From Clostridiales bacterium (GTDB lineage: Bacteria > Bacillota > Clostridia > Monoglobales > Monoglobaceae), in assembly GCA_019419865.1 (NCBI GenBank), contig JAHZIG010000002.1:62001-126000 (forward strand): 64,000 nucleotides of DNA, read 5' to 3'. Position numbers and translations under genes: made by a program. Shown piece by piece: positions 6,357 to 18,599 of this stretch (position 1 is its first letter; every line of letters begins with the position of its first letter). The notes below the pieces were generated by a model. That model did no database searches. It saw nothing but the letters and a program-made list of their open reading frames with translations, and was not told where the DNA came from.

Positions 6357-9300
6357 TTATTCCTCGAGGGAAATAACCGAATCGTTATCGCTTACGCTGT
6401 CGAAGCTCGGATAGACGTCGATGTTGTTATACTCGGGTATGCCCGTGCCGGCCGGTACGAGTTTACCGATGATAACGTTTTCCTTAAGTCCGATCAGCGG
6501 ATCCTTCTTGCCCTTTATAGCCGCGTCGGTGAGCACTCTCGTCGTCTCCTGGAACGACGCCGCGGACAGGAACGATTCCGTCGCAAGCGCGGCCTTGGTG
6601 ATTCCCATCAGGGTTATCGAATACTCGGCCGGTTTCTTGCCTTCGGCTACAGTCTTCTCGTTTATCTTCTCAAGATCGTACATATTTATAAGCGAACCCG
6701 TGAGCAGACCTGTGTCGCCCGAATCCTCGATCTTTACCTTGTGCATCATCTGGCGAACTATGACTTCGATGTGCTTGTCGTTGATATCGACGCCCTGAAG
6801 TCTGTACACGCGCTGAACTTCTTGAATGAAGTAATTCTGCACCGCGGTAACGCCTTTGATCTCCAGTATGTCATGCGGATTAAGCGAACCCTCGGTCAGC
6901 GAATCGCCGGCCTCTATCTCCTGACCGTCGCGAACCTTAATTCTGGAACCGAACGGTATCAGATACGTCTCGCTCTCGCCGGTCTCGTTGTTGGTAACGG
7001 TTATCTCGCGTTTCTTCTTAGCCTCGCTTATCTCGACCCTTCCGGCTATCTCGGATACGATCGCCACGCCCTTAGGCTTTCTCGCCTCGAACAACTCCTC
7101 AACACGCGGGAGACCCTGGGTAATATCGTCGCCCGCTACGCCGCCGGCGTGGAACGTTCTCATCGTAAGCTGCGTGCCCGGCTCGCCTATCGACTGAGCC
7201 GCGATTATGCCTACCGCCTCGCCTATATCCACCGGCTTGCCGGTAGCGAGGTTCTGACCGTAGCACTTAGAGCATACGCCGACCTTACTGCGGCATTTAA
7301 CGACCGAACGTATCTTGACTTCCTTTATTCCTTCGGCGACGATCTTCTTAGCCAGATCCGAATCGATCAAATCGCCGTCGTGGCAGATAATCTCGCCGGT
7401 CTTGGGCGAAACCAGATCGCCAATGACCGTTCTGCCCTCGAGTCTGTCCTGAAGCGGCTCGATTACTTCGTTGCCGTCCATTATATCGCTTACATATATA
7501 CCGTCGTCCGTTCCGCAGTCGTGTTCGCGCACGATTACCTCCTGCGATACGTCGACCAATCTTCTGGTGAGGTAACCCGAATCGGCCGTACGCAGCGCCG
7601 TGTCGGTAAGACCCTTACGCGCGCCGTGCGTCGAGATGAAGTACTCGAGCACCGTAAGACCTTCGCGGAAGTTCGCCTTGATCGGGATCTCTATCGTTCT
7701 TCCCGACGTATCCGCCATAAGTCCGCGCATCGCCGCGAGCTGTCTGATCTGGTTGACGCTTCCGCGGGCTCCCGAGTTAGCCATCATGTATATAGGATTG
7801 AGTTGCTTGAGGTGTCCCATCAGCGCGTTGGTTACCTTATTCGAGGTCTCGTTCCAGATATTTATTACTTTATTATAACGCTCTTCGTCCGTGAGCAGAC
7901 CGCGTCTGAAGTTTCTGACCACGCCTTCTATTTCCTCGTCGGCCTTGGCCAAAAGTTCGGCCTTCTCCTTCGGGATCTCCATGTCCGCGACGCCGACTGT
8001 TATAGCTCCGATCGTCGAATACTTATAACCCATCGCCTTTATGTCGTCGAGGAGTCCCGCGGTCTCGGTGATGCCGTGTATCTTTATGCTCGCGTCTATG
8101 ATCTTTCCGAGCAGCTTTTTATCCACGCCCGGCTCTACGTTATCGCCTATCTCCGTCTTTATCGCGGGCTTTTTGAGCACGTTGTCGCCTATCTCCAGAT
8201 CGAGTACGTGATCCGGATCGGTCCTGTCGACAAAGCCCAGATCCTGCGGTATCTTCTTGTTGAATATGATCCTTCCGACGGTCGCGTCTATGATCCCGGT
8301 CCGCTTCTCGCCGTTTACTTCTCTGGTAACTCTGACCTTGATCGGCGCGTGGAGTCCGACCGCCTTATTTACATAGGCGAGTTCCGCCTCCGTTTCGGAG
8401 CTGAACACCTTATATACCTTCTGACCGTCCACCTCTTTGGGCGAACCGATCTCCGTATCGTCCTTAAGCGTCAGGTAATACGAACCGAGCACCATATCCT
8501 GGGTCGGCACCGTTACCGGCTTACCGTCCTGAGGCTTGATCAGGTTGTTCGCCGAGAGCATGAGGAATCTCGCCTCGGCCTGAGCCTCCGCCGACAGCGG
8601 AAGGTGAACCGCCATCTGGTCGCCGTCGAAGTCGGCGTTAAACGCGGTACATACCAGCGGGTGCAGCTTGAGCGCCTTGCCCTCTACGAGCACCGGCTCG
8701 AACGCTTCGATACCCAGTCTGTGCAGGGTTGGCGCGCGGTTTAAGAGCACCGGGTGCTCCGCTATAACGTCCTCGAGCACGTCCCAGACCTCGGGGCGCA
8801 CGCGCTCTACCATTCTCTTCGCCTGACGTATATTGTTCGCTATCTCGTCTTTTACGAGCTTCTTCATAACGAACGGCTTAAACAGCTCGAGCGCCATCTT
8901 TTTGGGAAGTCCGCACTGGTAGATCTTAAGCTCGGGGCCTACGACGATAACCGAACGTCCGGAATAGTCTACGCGCTTACCCAAAAGGTTCTGACGGAAA
9001 CGTCCCTGCTTACCCTTGAGCATGTCGGAAAGCGACTTAAGCGGTCTGTTTCCGGGGCCGGTGACAGGTCTGCCGCGTCTTCCGTTATCTATCAGGGCGT
9101 CTACCGCCTCCTGAAGCATTCTCTTCTCGTTTCTTACGATTATCTCAGGCGCGCCGAGATCGAGCAATCTCTTGAGCCTGTTGTTTCTGTTTATTACTCT
9201 TCTGTATAAGTCGTTGAGGTCCGACGTCGCGAATCTGCCGCCGTCGAGCTGGACCATAGGCCTTATATCCGGCGGTATTACCGGTATAACCGAAAGTATC

Positions 9301-9977
9301 ATCCATTCGGGCTTGTTTCCCGACTGTCTGAACGCCTCGACGACCTCGAGTCGTCTCACGGTCCTGATCCTCTTCTGACCCTTAGCGCCGTTTAAGTCGG
9401 CCTTGAGCTGCTCGTACAGCTCGTCGAGGTCGATCTCTTTAAGCATTTCGAGTATCGCCTCCGCGCCCATTCCCGCGCGGAACATATCGCCGTACTTCTC
9501 GCGGCTTTCGGTGTACTCCTTTTCGGTGAGCACCTGATTCTTTGTAAATCCCGTCTTGCCCGGATCGATGACCACGTAGGCCGCGAAATAGAGCACCTTT
9601 TCCAAAAGACGCGGGCTCATATCGAGGATAAGTCCCATCCTCGACGGGATCCCCTTAAAATACCAGATATGCGAGACCGGAACGGCCAGTTCTATATGAC
9701 CCATTCTCTCGCGTCTTACCTTTGATCGCGTGACCTCGACGCCGCAGCGGTCGCAGACTACGCCCTTATATCTAACTCTTTTATACTTACCGCAGTGACA
9801 CTCCCAGTCCTTTTGCGGACCGAATATCCTCTCGCAGAACAGGCCGTCTTTCTCAGGCTTAAGCGTTCTGTAGTTTATGGTCTCGGGCTTTTTTACTTCG
9901 CCTCTCGACCACTCTCTTATTTTCTCGGGAGAAGCAAGTCCGATTTGTATCGCTTCAAAATTTTGATATTCACTCAT
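6357..9977 (-). CDS. rpoC: DNA-directed RNA polymerase subunit beta'
   Basis: 1206 residues from ATG 9977 ([20 protein letters not shown]); an ATG three codons upstream is too close to the AGAAAGG site. The zinc-binding motif [20 protein letters not shown] lies near residues 61-80, the catalytic Mg-binding [12 protein letters not shown] begins near residue 447, and the C-terminal zinc motif ([13 protein letters not shown]) and trigger-loop region are intact. Length is normal for a Firmicute without large insertions. It lies 228 bases downstream of rpoB, is surely co-transcribed with it, and is followed by a strong terminator. Confidence 0.99.
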   Translation of the reverse strand: MSEYQNFEAIQIGLASPEKIREWSRGEVKKPETINYRTLKPEKDGLFCERIFGPQKDWECHCGKYKRVRYKGVVCDRCGVEVTRSKVRRERMGHIELAVPVSHIWYFKGIPSRMGLILDMSPRLLEKVLYFAAYVVIDPGKTGFTKNQVLTEKEYTESREKYGDMFRAGMGAEAILEMLKEIDLDELYEQLKADLNGAKGQKRIRTVRRLEVVEAFRQSGNKPEWMILSVIPVIPPDIRPMVQLDGGRFATSDLNDLYRRVINRNNRLKRLLDLGAPEIIVRNEKRMLQEAVDALIDNGRRGRPVTGPGNRPLKSLSDMLKGKQGRFRQNLLGKRVDYSGRSVIVVGPELKIYQCGLPKKMALELFKPFVMKKLVKDEIANNIRQAKRMVERVRPEVWDVLEDVIAEHPVLLNRAPTLHRLGIEAFEPVLVEGKALKLHPLVCTAFNADFDGDQMAVHLPLSAEAQAEARFLMLSANNLIKPQDGKPVTVPTQDMVLGSYYLTLKDDTEIGSPKEVDGQKVYKVFSSETEAELAYVNKAVGLHAPIKVRVTREVNGEKRTGIIDATVGRIIFNKKIPQDLGFVDRTDPDHVLDLEIGDNVLKKPAIKTEIGDNVEPGVDKKLLGKIIDASIKIHGITETAGLLDDIKAMGYKYSTIGAITVGVADMEIPKEKAELLAKADEEIEGVVRNFRRGLLTDEERYNKVINIWNETSNKVTNALMGHLKQLNPIYMMANSGARGSVNQIRQLAAMRGLMADTSGRTIEIPIKANFREGLTVLEYFISTHGARKGLTDTALRTADSGYLTRRLVDVSQEVIVREHDCGTDDGIYVSDIMDGNEVIEPLQDRLEGRTVIGDLVSPKTGEIICHDGDLIDSDLAKKIVAEGIKEVKIRSVVKCRSKVGVCSKCYGQNLATGKPVDIGEAVGIIAAQSIGEPGTQLTMRTFHAGGVAGDDITQGLPRVEELFEARKPKGVAIVSEIAGRVEISEAKKKREITVTNNETGESETYLIPFGSRIKVRDGQEIEAGDSLTEGSLNPHDILEIKGVTAVQNYFIQEVQRVYRLQGVDINDKHIEVIVRQMMHKVKIEDSGDTGLLTGSLINMYDLEKINEKTVAEGKKPAEYSITLMGITKAALATESFLSAASFQETTRVLTDAAIKGKKDPLIGLKENVIIGKLVPAGTGIPEYNNIDVYPSFDSVSDNDSVISLEE

Positions 9978-10205
9978 AACGACCATGCCTTTCTACTCAC
10001 TATTCATGTCGCCGTCCGCCGTGAGTATGACGAACGGCCAAAACCGTCGCTCTGTAAATTCTCCGAAAACCGCGGATCCGCGGCTTTCATAAAACGTATC
10101 CCTTCGAGTCGAACGTCTTGGGGATCGAGGACTTCGGCGCGCTTTACCTTATTTTTAATAAGCGAATCCCGCTTCCGTCCTCTACAGTCCGTATATCTAT
10201 ATATC

Positions 10206-13200
10206 CTAATCTAAATTCAGATCGTCGTCGTCAAAATCTTCAGCTTCGCTCATAGCCTCAATCGATACCGTATCCTCCGGCTCCTCGCTTCCGGTCAAAT
10301 AATCGTCGTCCTCGCCGGTCAGGATATTGAACAGTTCGTTCTCTTCCTCGCTCTCCTCGTAAACCTCTTCGTCTTCCGGCTCGCCGTCGCTCGGTTCTTG
10401 ATCCGCTTCCGGCTTCGGCTCCGCGTCTTCGTCCGAGCTTTCAAGTCCGGCGATATTTACCGGCAGCGCCTCGGGTTCGTCGTCGTCGTTCTCGCTTAGC
10501 ACGACCTCGTTTCCGTCGCCGTCCAAAACCTTGATATCGAGCGCCAGGCTCTGAAGTTCCTTGATCAATACCTTGAACGATTCCGGAACTCCCGGCTCGG
10601 GCACGTTCTCGCCTCTGACGATAGCTTCGTAGGTCTTTACGCGGCCTACCACGTCGTCCGACTTGACCGTCAGTATTTCCTGAAGGGTATAAGCCGCGCC
10701 GTAAGCCTCGAGCGCCCAGACCTCCATCTCTCCGAAACGCTGACCGCCGAACTGAGCTTTACCTCCAAGCGGCTGCTGCGTGACGAGCGAATACGGACCC
10801 GTCGAACGCGCGTGTATCTTATCGTCTACCAAGTGCGCCAGCTTGAGCATATGCATGTATCCGACCGTGACTCTGTTGTCGAACGGCTCGCCTGTGCGTC
10901 CGTCATAGAGCTGAGTCTTGCCGTCTCTGTTATAGCCCGCCTTTTCGAGCGCCTCCTGGATATCGTCCTCGGTCGCCCCGTCGAATACCGGCGTCGCGAC
11001 CTTCCAGCCCAGCGCCTTAGCCGCGTAGCCTAAGTGAACCTCCAATACCTGCCCGATATTCATACGCGAGGGCACGCCCAGAGGATTCAGCACGATCTCA
11101 AGCGGCGTTCCGTCCGGCAGGAACGGCATGTCTTCCTCGGGCAGTATCCTCGAAATAACGCCCTTGTTACCGTGGCGTCCGGCCATCTTGTCGCCGACCG
11201 AGATCTTTCTCTTCTGAGCTATATAGCAGCGCACTATCTGATTTACGCCCGGCTGAAGCTCGTCGCCGTTGGCTCTGGTGAACACCTTTACGTCTACAAT
11301 TATTCCGTATTCCCCGTGCGGAACCCTGAGCGAGGTGTCTCTTACCTCTCTCGCCTTCTCGCCGAATATGGCTCTTAAAAGTCTTTCCTCCGCGGTGAGC
11401 TCGGTCTCGCCCTTAGGCGTTACCTTGCCGACGAGTATGTCCCCGCTCTCTACCTCGGCGCCGATCCTGATTATGCCTCTCTCGTCCAGATCCTTAAGCG
11501 CGTCGTCGCCGACGTTAGGTATGTCTCTGGTTATCTCCTCGGGTCCGAGTTTGGTGTCTCTCGCCTCTACCTCGTATTCCTCTATATGAATAGACGTCAA
11601 AACGTCTTCTTTTACAAGTTTCTCGTTTATCAGTATAGCGTCCTCGTAGTTATAGCCTTCCCAGGTCATAAACGCCATCAGGATATTGCGGCCGAGACCT
11701 ATCTCGCCGTTGTCGGTAGAAGGACCGTCGGCGATTATCTCGTCCTTTTCGACCCTCTCGCCCTGCTTGACTATAGGACGCTGGTTGATGCACATTCCCT
11801 GGTTGGAACGCGTGAACTTGATCAGTTTATATTTATCCACTCCGCCGTCGTCGGTCGCTATCTCGATATTTGTAGCCGAGACCTTTTTAACCGTTCCGGA
11901 GTTCTTGGCCAGGATACAAACGCCCGAATCCTTCGCGGCCTTGTATTCCATACCCGTTCCGATTATCGGCGACTGCGGCTTAAGCAGCGGGACCGCCTGA
12001 CGCTGCATGTTAGAACCCATCAGCGCGCGGTTAGCGTCGTCGTTCTCAAGGAATGGGATCATCGCCGTAGCGATAGACGTTACCTGTCTCGGCGAAACGT
12101 CCATGTAATCCACTCGATTCGGCGGAACTTCTATAAATTCGTCCTTGTATCTTGTAACTATCTTCTTGTTTATAAACTCGCCGTTTTCGCCGAGCGGCTC
12201 GTTAGCCTGAGCCACGTAGAAGCCGTCCTCGAAGTCGGCGGTCATATAGGTCACTTCGTCGGTGACGACGCATCTCTCCTGATCGACCTTTCTGTACGGA
12301 GTCTCGATGAATCCGTACTCGTTGACCTTAGCGAAACCGCTGAGCGAGTTTATAAGTCCGATGTTAGGACCCTCCGGCGTCTCTATAGGACACATACGTC
12401 CGTAATGCGAATGGTGAACGTCGCGAACCTCGTAACCCGCGCGGTCTCTTGAAAGTCCGCCGGGACCCAGCGCCGAAAGTCTTCTCTTATGCGTAAGCTC
12501 GCTCAAAGGATTGATCTGATCCATGAACTGCGAGAGCTGAGACGAACCGAAGAACTCCTTTATAGCCGACGTCACCGGTCTGATATTGATAAGCGACTGC
12601 GGCGTGATTACGTCTAAGTCGGAGGTCGTCATCCTCTCTCTTACGACCCTCTCCATTCTCGACAGTCCGATCCTGAACTGGTTCTGCAAAAGTTCGCCCA
12701 CGCTTCTGAGCCTTCTGTTGCCCAGGTGGTCTATATCGTCCACTTCGCCGACTCCCAGATCCAGGTTGCCTATATACGACATCGAAGCGATAATATCGTC
12801 GACAAGGATATGTCTCGGCTGAAGCTCGTCTCGTCTTTCGGTTATAGCCGTCTTGAACTCGTCCGAGTTGGGGTCTTTGAACTCCTCGAGGATGTCGTTT
12901 AGCACGGCGCATCTTACGCGCTCGGTTATCCCGCATTCGCGCGGACTGTAATCGAGCTTAACGCCCAGCTTATTGGCTATATACTCGGGCATATCCACCA
13001 TGTTATTGGATATTACCCTGGTCTTTTTACCCTCGACCGCTATCTCTATCTCGTTGACTGCGTTCACTTCCAAAAGTTTCGCTATCTCGGGAGTGATCGT
13101 ATCGCCTTCGCCGACCAAAACCTCGCCGGTCTCGGAATTTACGACCGTCTCTCCGGCTGCGTGTCCCGTGATACGCGCCGACAACATCAGTTTTTTGTTG

Positions 13201-14021
13201 AACTTATATCTCCCAACTTTTGCGAGATCGTATCTCTTGGGATCGAAGAAGGTGTTGGTTATCAGCGACTGAGCGCTGTCCACCGTAGGCGGCTCGCCCG
13301 GACGAAGTCTTCTGTAGACCTCTAAAAGTCCTTCTTCTCTCGTGGTCGTGGTATCCTTGTCCATCGTCGCCTTTAATCTCTCGTCCTCGCCGAAAAGCTC
13401 GGTGATCTCCGCGTTTGTGCCGAAGCCCAGAGCCCTTATCAGTACCGTGACCGGTATTTTACGAGTTCTGTCGATCCTTACATAGAATATATCGTTGCTG
13501 TCCGTCTCATACTCGAGCCACGCTCCGCGGTTCGGGATAACCTGCGACGAGTAGAGTTTTTTACCGACCTTGTCGTAGTCCTGCGAATAATATACGCTTG
13601 GCGCGCGAACAAGCTGAGATACGATGACTCTCTCGGCGCCGTTTATGATAAACGTTCCCGACGGCGTCATGAGCGGGAAATCTCCCATGAATATCTCCTG
13701 TTCCTTGACCTCGCCGGTCTCCTTGTTGATAAGGCGCACCTTAACTCTGAGCGGAGCCGCGTAGGTCACGTCTCTTTCCTTACACTCCTCGATGTCGTAC
13801 TTTGGAGTAGAGTCCAGTCTGTAGTCGATGAACTCAAGGATCAAGTTACCGGTGTAATCCGTTATCGGAGATACGTCGTGGAATACCTCTTTAAGACCCT
13901 CTTTCAAGAACCACTCGTACGAGTTCGTCTGGATCTCGATGAGATTTGGCATTGGCAATACCTCGTTGATCTTTCCGTAACTCATACGCGTGTTTCTTCC
14001 CAGTTTCACAGGATGTACCAT
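10206..14021 (-). CDS. rpoB: DNA-directed RNA polymerase subunit beta
   Basis: 1271 residues from ATG 14021, which gives the usual [20 protein letters not shown] start and has GAGAGGTGG eight bases upstream; a longer frame starts seven codons earlier. The rifampicin region ([25 protein letters not shown]) and the C-terminal [20 protein letters not shown] motif are intact. Residues from about 1165 to the end form a highly acidic tail, seen in some clostridial RpoB proteins. The usual upstream neighbours rplJ-rplL are absent; the next gene upstream is a divergent exoenzyme, so rpoBC forms its own unit here. Confidence 0.99.
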   Translation of the reverse strand: MVHPVKLGRNTRMSYGKINEVLPMPNLIEIQTNSYEWFLKEGLKEVFHDVSPITDYTGNLILEFIDYRLDSTPKYDIEECKERDVTYAAPLRVKVRLINKETGEVKEQEIFMGDFPLMTPSGTFIINGAERVIVSQLVRAPSVYYSQDYDKVGKKLYSSQVIPNRGAWLEYETDSNDIFYVRIDRTRKIPVTVLIRALGFGTNAEITELFGEDERLKATMDKDTTTTREEGLLEVYRRLRPGEPPTVDSAQSLITNTFFDPKRYDLAKVGRYKFNKKLMLSARITGHAAGETVVNSETGEVLVGEGDTITPEIAKLLEVNAVNEIEIAVEGKKTRVISNNMVDMPEYIANKLGVKLDYSPRECGITERVRCAVLNDILEEFKDPNSDEFKTAITERRDELQPRHILVDDIIASMSYIGNLDLGVGEVDDIDHLGNRRLRSVGELLQNQFRIGLSRMERVVRERMTTSDLDVITPQSLINIRPVTSAIKEFFGSSQLSQFMDQINPLSELTHKRRLSALGPGGLSRDRAGYEVRDVHHSHYGRMCPIETPEGPNIGLINSLSGFAKVNEYGFIETPYRKVDQERCVVTDEVTYMTADFEDGFYVAQANEPLGENGEFINKKIVTRYKDEFIEVPPNRVDYMDVSPRQVTSIATAMIPFLENDDANRALMGSNMQRQAVPLLKPQSPIIGTGMEYKAAKDSGVCILAKNSGTVKKVSATNIEIATDDGGVDKYKLIKFTRSNQGMCINQRPIVKQGERVEKDEIIADGPSTDNGEIGLGRNILMAFMTWEGYNYEDAILINEKLVKEDVLTSIHIEEYEVEARDTKLGPEEITRDIPNVGDDALKDLDERGIIRIGAEVESGDILVGKVTPKGETELTAEERLLRAIFGEKAREVRDTSLRVPHGEYGIIVDVKVFTRANGDELQPGVNQIVRCYIAQKRKISVGDKMAGRHGNKGVISRILPEEDMPFLPDGTPLEIVLNPLGVPSRMNIGQVLEVHLGYAAKALGWKVATPVFDGATEDDIQEALEKAGYNRDGKTQLYDGRTGEPFDNRVTVGYMHMLKLAHLVDDKIHARSTGPYSLVTQQPLGGKAQFGGQRFGEMEVWALEAYGAAYTLQEILTVKSDDVVGRVKTYEAIVRGENVPEPGVPESFKVLIKELQSLALDIKVLDGDGNEVVLSENDDDEPEALPVNIAGLESSDEDAEPKPEADQEPSDGEPEDEEVYEESEEENELFNILTGEDDDYLTGSEEPEDTVSIEAMSEAEDFDDDDLNLD

Positions 14022-14365
14022 AAAACCGACCACCTCTCGCAAAAATTTTATTTATGACCGCAGTCATATGTATCTGTATTACCGGCGCTTATCGATCGAT
14101 AATACGCCGCCCGCCGACCCGCAAGCCCTCTTTTCGATCGCGCGACGTATCCGGCCTCGCCGCAAACGCAACGACGAAGCAGGATGTGGAAAATGTTTCA
14201 TGTAAAACAATAAACTTACTTATCGCGTATTATTTTCAAATCGTCAAATTATCAGGCGATACAAATTTTATCATCACGAGCCGGCTCAATTTTTCAAAAA
14301 CAACATTTTTACGCTGTTTTTAACATGCAAATTTGCAAAAAAGCAAATTTCCTCACTATATACAG
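14022..14365 (-). other. Long 5' leader of rpoBC
   Basis: About 344 bases between the predicted start point and rpoB. It is AT-rich near its 5' end and GC-rich (14095-14175) in the middle. I see no intrinsic terminator or recognised riboswitch; a 40-codon Arg-rich frame (about 14201-14079) has no ribosome-binding site. Confidence 0.45.
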
Positions 14366-14371
14366 ATGAAT

Positions 14372-14400
14372 ATTATATCACTCCGTCCAGACCTTGTCAA
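14372..14400 (-). promoter_or_regulatory. Consensus sigma-A promoter of rpoBC
   Basis: Minus strand TTGACA (14400-14395), exactly 17 bases, TATAAT (14377-14372): both hexamers are perfect. Predicted start near 14365. Confidence 0.85.
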
Positions 14401-14513
14401 GCTATCCTTATAATTTATTTTGCCCCAAATAATAGACAAAATTTTCGCATTTTACTTGTACAGTTTCCACAAAGTTTTATTCCCGGCAAACGATAAGATT
14501 TTAGGCTTTTAGG

Positions 14514-14542
14514 TTGACAAATCGAGCGCTTTAAGTTATCCT
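14514..14542 (+). promoter_or_regulatory. Promoter of the SLH phosphodiester glycosidase gene
   Basis: TTGACA (14514-14519), 17 bases, TATCCT (14537-14542). The leader to the ATG at 14804 would be about 255 bases; I recognise no riboswitch in it. The stretch 14401-14513 between the two divergent promoters shows nothing else. Confidence 0.55.
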
Positions 14543-14803
14543 TTTTATATATAATAAAGGATTCTAAGCGGAAGCGTTTTTAATATAGCGCCGTATATCA
14601 TTATGCAACGACGCCAGGATATTTTCTCAATTTGCGGTCTTTTATATATCACGTCGCCCATCGACGCATAAATTCTACTCGCAAGGCTAACGCATCGGCT
14701 CTCGAAGGATATATAAATATATAAAGGAAGCAATAACGCCAGCGCTGACGATAAGCGGCGGGAATCTTTATTTTAATTTTATGATAAGCAAAGGTGGAAT
14801 TAG

Positions 14804-17464
14804 ATGTTAAGATTTACAATAAAGACCAAGGCGGGCAAGCGCTCCGGGTTTAAGGCCAAGGTTTTGCGCTGTATAGCGGCGGGGCTGATCGCCGCACTTA
14901 TACCATGTTGCGTATCCGCGGCCTCGTCCGTGCTGGGCGAGCAGACTTCCCACTCTCAGACCGAATACGCGCAGGGGACTACATATCACAGGAACACGTT
15001 CTACAGCGAGAGCGTGGATCAGCAAACCGAAAACTACTTCGAATATGTGCCGAACGGCGACGTGCTGCCGATACTCTATAACGGTACGAATATATACGGA
15101 AAGCGGACTCTGCTCGAGGCCGGCGACGAACTCAGCGAAAACGGGATATTCGCGGCGATGGGCATGAACGCCGACTTCTTCTCCTTTCAGACCGGCGTGC
15201 CGATGAGCAACACGATAATCGACGGCCGCGTCGTGACCAAGGATACGTCCTGGCTGCCGACGATAGGCTTTTACGGCGACGGGACCGCGTTCATCGAGAC
15301 CTCGGCGATCAATACGTTTTTGTCTATCGGAGAGGCCTACTTTCCTATAGAATGTATCAATAAATACCGCCAGCCCTACATGATGTATCTGTACACGAAC
15401 GACTTCGGCGCGACGACCCACGCCGAGGGAAGCGGCGTCAACGTCGTGTTCGGCGGCGTAAGCGGAGACATTACGCTCAATACCGAGATAACGGCTACTA
15501 TAGAATCGATAACGACCGACGACGGCGCGGTTGCGATCCCCGAGGGGAAATTAGTACTCAGCGTGGATTCTGACGCGCCGCAGGAGATATTAGACCGCTT
15601 AAACTACCTCGAAGTCGGACAACAGGTAACTTTCACAACAAACGAGGCGACCGAGGATCCGCGCTGGAACGACGTCGTATACGCCACGGGCTGCACGGGC
15701 GGGCGGCTGCTCACCGACGGGGAACTGACCTACGAAGACGAGAGCGCCGCGCCGCGAAGCGCGATAGGTATCAAGGCCGACGGAACGATAATATTCTACA
15801 CGATCGACGGACGCCAGCAGGGCTACAGCTACGGAGTCCGCAAGGAAACGCTCGCAAGGAGACTGCTCGAACTGGGCTGCGTAGACGCGGTGAACTTAGA
15901 CGGCGGCGGCTCTACGACTCTCGGCGGGACCCTTCCGGAGACGGACGAATTCGTGATCCTGAACAGTCCGTCCGAGTCCGCGCTGCGCTCCTGCGCCAAC
16001 TTCATCTTCTTAAAGAAAATGAACGCCAAGAGCGGTATACCATATAAACTCCTGACATACCCGTACGGAGAATACGTACTCTCAGGCAGTACGGTAGGCG
16101 TTTGGGTATCGGCTATCGACTCGTCCTACGGCTCGGCGACGCTCACGGAGCCGGTCGTATATACCATATCGAGCGACACCCCCGAGGGCGGCAGCGTTAT
16201 CGATAGCGACGGCTGCCTGACCGTAAACGGTAACGGAGATATCTATATCGATACTCAAAGCGGCGACGCGGCGGGTTCGACAATGATACATTCGGTATCC
16301 GTTCCCGACAGTATAACCATTAAGAACGCGGACTCGAGCGCGATCTCCGAGATCTCCCTGAATCCGGGCGAGAGCTATGACGTAAGCGCCGCCGCGACGT
16401 ATCTGGGCGCGGAGATAACCTCGGACAACGGAAGCTACGACTGGACCGTCGGCGACGAAAACGTCTGCAATATTACGCAGAACGATTCCGGCGGAATGAC
16501 CATAACTGCGGTCTCCGCCGGAACTACGACCGTTACCGCTTCGGCGGGCGGCGTAAGCGCTCAGATAACCGTTACCGTGGGCGGCGGCGCGCAGGCTCCG
16601 GCGGCTACCCCCGCTCCGACCTCGGATACTAACGCGGCGTCCTATCCGACGATCGTAAGCTCGAGCGACGGAGACGGTTACGTCGCGTATGTATCCTCGA
16701 GCAACGGAAGTATCGCTAAATCCGATATAACCTTTAGGATAGACGGCGACGAAACCGATTTCGAATACGACGCGGCAAATCAGCAGATCTCCTACGGCTA
16801 TAGTACCGGCTTCTTGGACGTAGCTCGCAGGATATCCGTAGTCGTAACGGATCCGAGCGGCGCTTCGGCGTTCGACGTTTTGACCGTAGGCAACGCGGAC
16901 GGCATAGAGAACCCGTTCAGCGACGCCGAGTCCAACTGGGCTAAGGACATAATCTCATACATGGCGTATCACGGGATAGTCCAAGGCTCGCCGGGCGAGA
17001 ACGGGGAGATGTTGTTCAATCCGAACAACGGCATGACCAGAGCCGAGTTCTCGGTAATGCTCGCGAACTTCCTGGGAATAAACGTCGGCGGCTACTCCGA
17101 TATATTCCTGCCGTTCGACGACGCGGCCGATATACCGTCATGGGCTATAAATCACGTCAAGGCGATGTACAGCTTGGGGATAATGCAGGGACAGCAAAAC
17201 GGCGACAGGCTCGACTTCTCGCCGACCGATCGGATCAGACGCTGCGAATACGCGGTCGCGGTAGCGCGGCTCCTGCCCGACAACCTCTACAGCCAAAGCC
17301 TGAGCGCTTCGGACGTATCGGATATTCCCGACTGGGCGCTGAGCAGTATGGAGATAATGGCCGCGAACGGCGTGATCAACGGATACCCGGACGGAACGAT
17401 CCTGCCAAACAATTACGTGACCCGCGCCGAAGCGGTCAAGATATTGTACTCCCTTCCGTTTTGA
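14804..17464 (+). CDS. Surface-anchored phosphodiester glycosidase family protein with Ig-like and SLH domains
   Basis: 886 residues. A signal peptide (hydrophobic to about residue 40) precedes a phosphodiester glycosidase (NAGPA/DUF2233) domain at about 85-410, with APRSAIGIKADGTIIFYTID and VNLDGGGSTTL, the family signatures around its catalytic centre; such enzymes remove sugar-1-phosphate caps or act on related phosphodiesters in cell-envelope glycans. A bacterial Ig-like (Big2) domain lies near 500-595, then a Pro/Ala/Thr linker, a second beta domain to about 700, and three SLH domains at about 705-886 (WAKDIISYMAYHGIV, AINHVKAMYSLGIM, ALSSMEIMAANGVINGYPDG) that should bind pyruvylated wall polymer. 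Start supported by AAGGTGG six bases upstream. Substrate unknown. Confidence 0.85.
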   Translation: MLRFTIKTKAGKRSGFKAKVLRCIAAGLIAALIPCCVSAASSVLGEQTSHSQTEYAQGTTYHRNTFYSESVDQQTENYFEYVPNGDVLPILYNGTNIYGKRTLLEAGDELSENGIFAAMGMNADFFSFQTGVPMSNTIIDGRVVTKDTSWLPTIGFYGDGTAFIETSAINTFLSIGEAYFPIECINKYRQPYMMYLYTNDFGATTHAEGSGVNVVFGGVSGDITLNTEITATIESITTDDGAVAIPEGKLVLSVDSDAPQEILDRLNYLEVGQQVTFTTNEATEDPRWNDVVYATGCTGGRLLTDGELTYEDESAAPRSAIGIKADGTIIFYTIDGRQQGYSYGVRKETLARRLLELGCVDAVNLDGGGSTTLGGTLPETDEFVILNSPSESALRSCANFIFLKKMNAKSGIPYKLLTYPYGEYVLSGSTVGVWVSAIDSSYGSATLTEPVVYTISSDTPEGGSVIDSDGCLTVNGNGDIYIDTQSGDAAGSTMIHSVSVPDSITIKNADSSAISEISLNPGESYDVSAAATYLGAEITSDNGSYDWTVGDENVCNITQNDSGGMTITAVSAGTTTVTASAGGVSAQITVTVGGGAQAPAATPAPTSDTNAASYPTIVSSSDGDGYVAYVSSSNGSIAKSDITFRIDGDETDFEYDAANQQISYGYSTGFLDVARRISVVVTDPSGASAFDVLTVGNADGIENPFSDAESNWAKDIISYMAYHGIVQGSPGENGEMLFNPNNGMTRAEFSVMLANFLGINVGGYSDIFLPFDDAADIPSWAINHVKAMYSLGIMQGQQNGDRLDFSPTDRIRRCEYAVAVARLLPDNLYSQSLSASDVSDIPDWALSSMEIMAANGVINGYPDGTILPNNYVTRAEAVKILYSLPF

Positions 17465-17542
17465 TAGGGTTTGGCAAGTCGAATAAGTTTGATACGCTCA
17501 GATAAGCTTTGATCTAAAGCGAATATATGCGGACATAAAAAT

Positions 17543-17582
17543 AAAGCTGATTTCGGAAACGCAAACCGATCTCAGCTTTTTT
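17543..17582. terminator. Bidirectional terminator between convergent genes
   Basis: AAAGCTGATTTCGG ... CCGATCTCAGCTTTTTT: stem with TTTTTT on the plus strand and TTTATTTTTA on the minus strand, so it can end both the SLH glycosidase and the AraC-type regulator transcripts. Confidence 0.8.
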
Positions 17583-17639
17583 GTTATCAGTTATTATTTT
17601 TTCAGCCGCGAATATCTTTCTTAACGCGGGAGCTAAGCG

Positions 17640-18503
17640 CTATTTACCGCGGCTTTTTCTGTACTCGGTCGGGGTCAGTCCCGTGCGCCGCTTGAAGAAT
17701 TTAGAAAAATACTTCGGATCGTCGAACGCCAAAAGCCGCGCTATCTCGCCTATCGAGAGGCTCGTCCCGTCTAAGTAATCCCAAGCTTTATCGAGTCTCA
17801 CGTCCGCCGCGTACTGCATAGGCGTCTTGCCGAATCTTTTCTTGAATTTAGCTATAAAGTAGTGCGGATTGGTATTCGCCAGCTTGGCCAGCTTCTCGAT
17901 ATTCAATTCTTCACGCGGACCGTCGTAGCGCCTTATATATTGGGCGATCCCGTTCAGCATATCTCCTTCGATCGTCTTCTCATCTACGGTATTGATACCG
18001 GCGGCTCGGACAAATTCAGTCAGCAGCAAGAGCAGATTTGAACGTTTTTCAAGGCAGTCGAGGATAAGGTTGTTCTTATCGACTCGATGGAACCTCTTAA
18101 AACGCTCTACGACCTCGTCGCGGTTTTTGATTTCAACCACCCATTCGCCCTCCAGGTAATCGAACAGGCTCTCAGACTCAAGCGTCGCGTTAAAGTTACA
18201 GTAATGCACATGCGCGTATCCGTCCTCGGGTATCCCAATAGAATAGGTATGTCTCTCGGGGATAAGGAACATGCAGTTTTTGCCGACCTCATATTTTTTG
18301 CCGAAGATCTCGTAGTTCATACCGCCCTGAACTATAAATATCAGCCTCGACTCGCTCGACATCTCCCTGCGCCGTCTGTATTGATCGTCCCACCAGGTCT
18401 CTCCGTGCGCGCGTATCGTAAAATTCGCCGCGCGCAAACTGCCGTCGGATATTACCATGCGCTCCACCTCCGCAGATAATGCTTCATATGTTAAGCTTAG
18501 CAT
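17640..18503 (-). CDS. AraC family transcriptional regulator
   Basis: 287 residues; ATG 18503 is preceded by GGAGG with five-base spacing. The N-terminal half (about 30-125) looks like a cupin sensor (MSSESRLIFIVQGGMNYEIF, CMFLIPERHTYSI). The C-terminal 100 residues form the double helix-turn-helix: NIEKLAKLANTNPHYFIAKF and SIGEIARLLAFDDPKYFSKF followed by KRRTGLTPTEYRK. This class usually activates sugar-utilisation or exoenzyme genes. It lies downstream of the GH141-like beta-helix protein on the same strand and is its most likely partner (inference). Confidence 0.9.
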   Translation of the reverse strand: MLSLTYEALSAEVERMVISDGSLRAANFTIRAHGETWWDDQYRRRREMSSESRLIFIVQGGMNYEIFGKKYEVGKNCMFLIPERHTYSIGIPEDGYAHVHYCNFNATLESESLFDYLEGEWVVEIKNRDEVVERFKRFHRVDKNNLILDCLEKRSNLLLLLTEFVRAAGINTVDEKTIEGDMLNGIAQYIRRYDGPREELNIEKLAKLANTNPHYFIAKFKKRFGKTPMQYAADVRLDKAWDYLDGTSLSIGEIARLLAFDDPKYFSKFFKRRTGLTPTEYRKSRGK

Positions 18504-18599
18504 ATTCGCCTCCGAAAATCAAGCGGTTTATTCATACCTTCTTTCCCCCTTATTTAATATTTTTTGAAAACAAAGCCGCGTATCAAGCCCAAACATAGT

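Noticed and set aside
6330..8744. Very long plus-strand open frame (about 800 codons) opposite rpoC, and similar long frames opposite rpoB and uvrA.
   Set aside because: They are antisense shadows of highly conserved genes, with biased Arg/Leu/Tyr composition, no ribosome-binding sites and no recognisable family.
14079..14201. 40-codon Arg-rich minus-strand frame in the rpoB leader, considered as a leader peptide.
   Set aside because: No ribosome-binding site, no attenuator-like hairpin and composition typical of a chance frame in GC-rich DNA.
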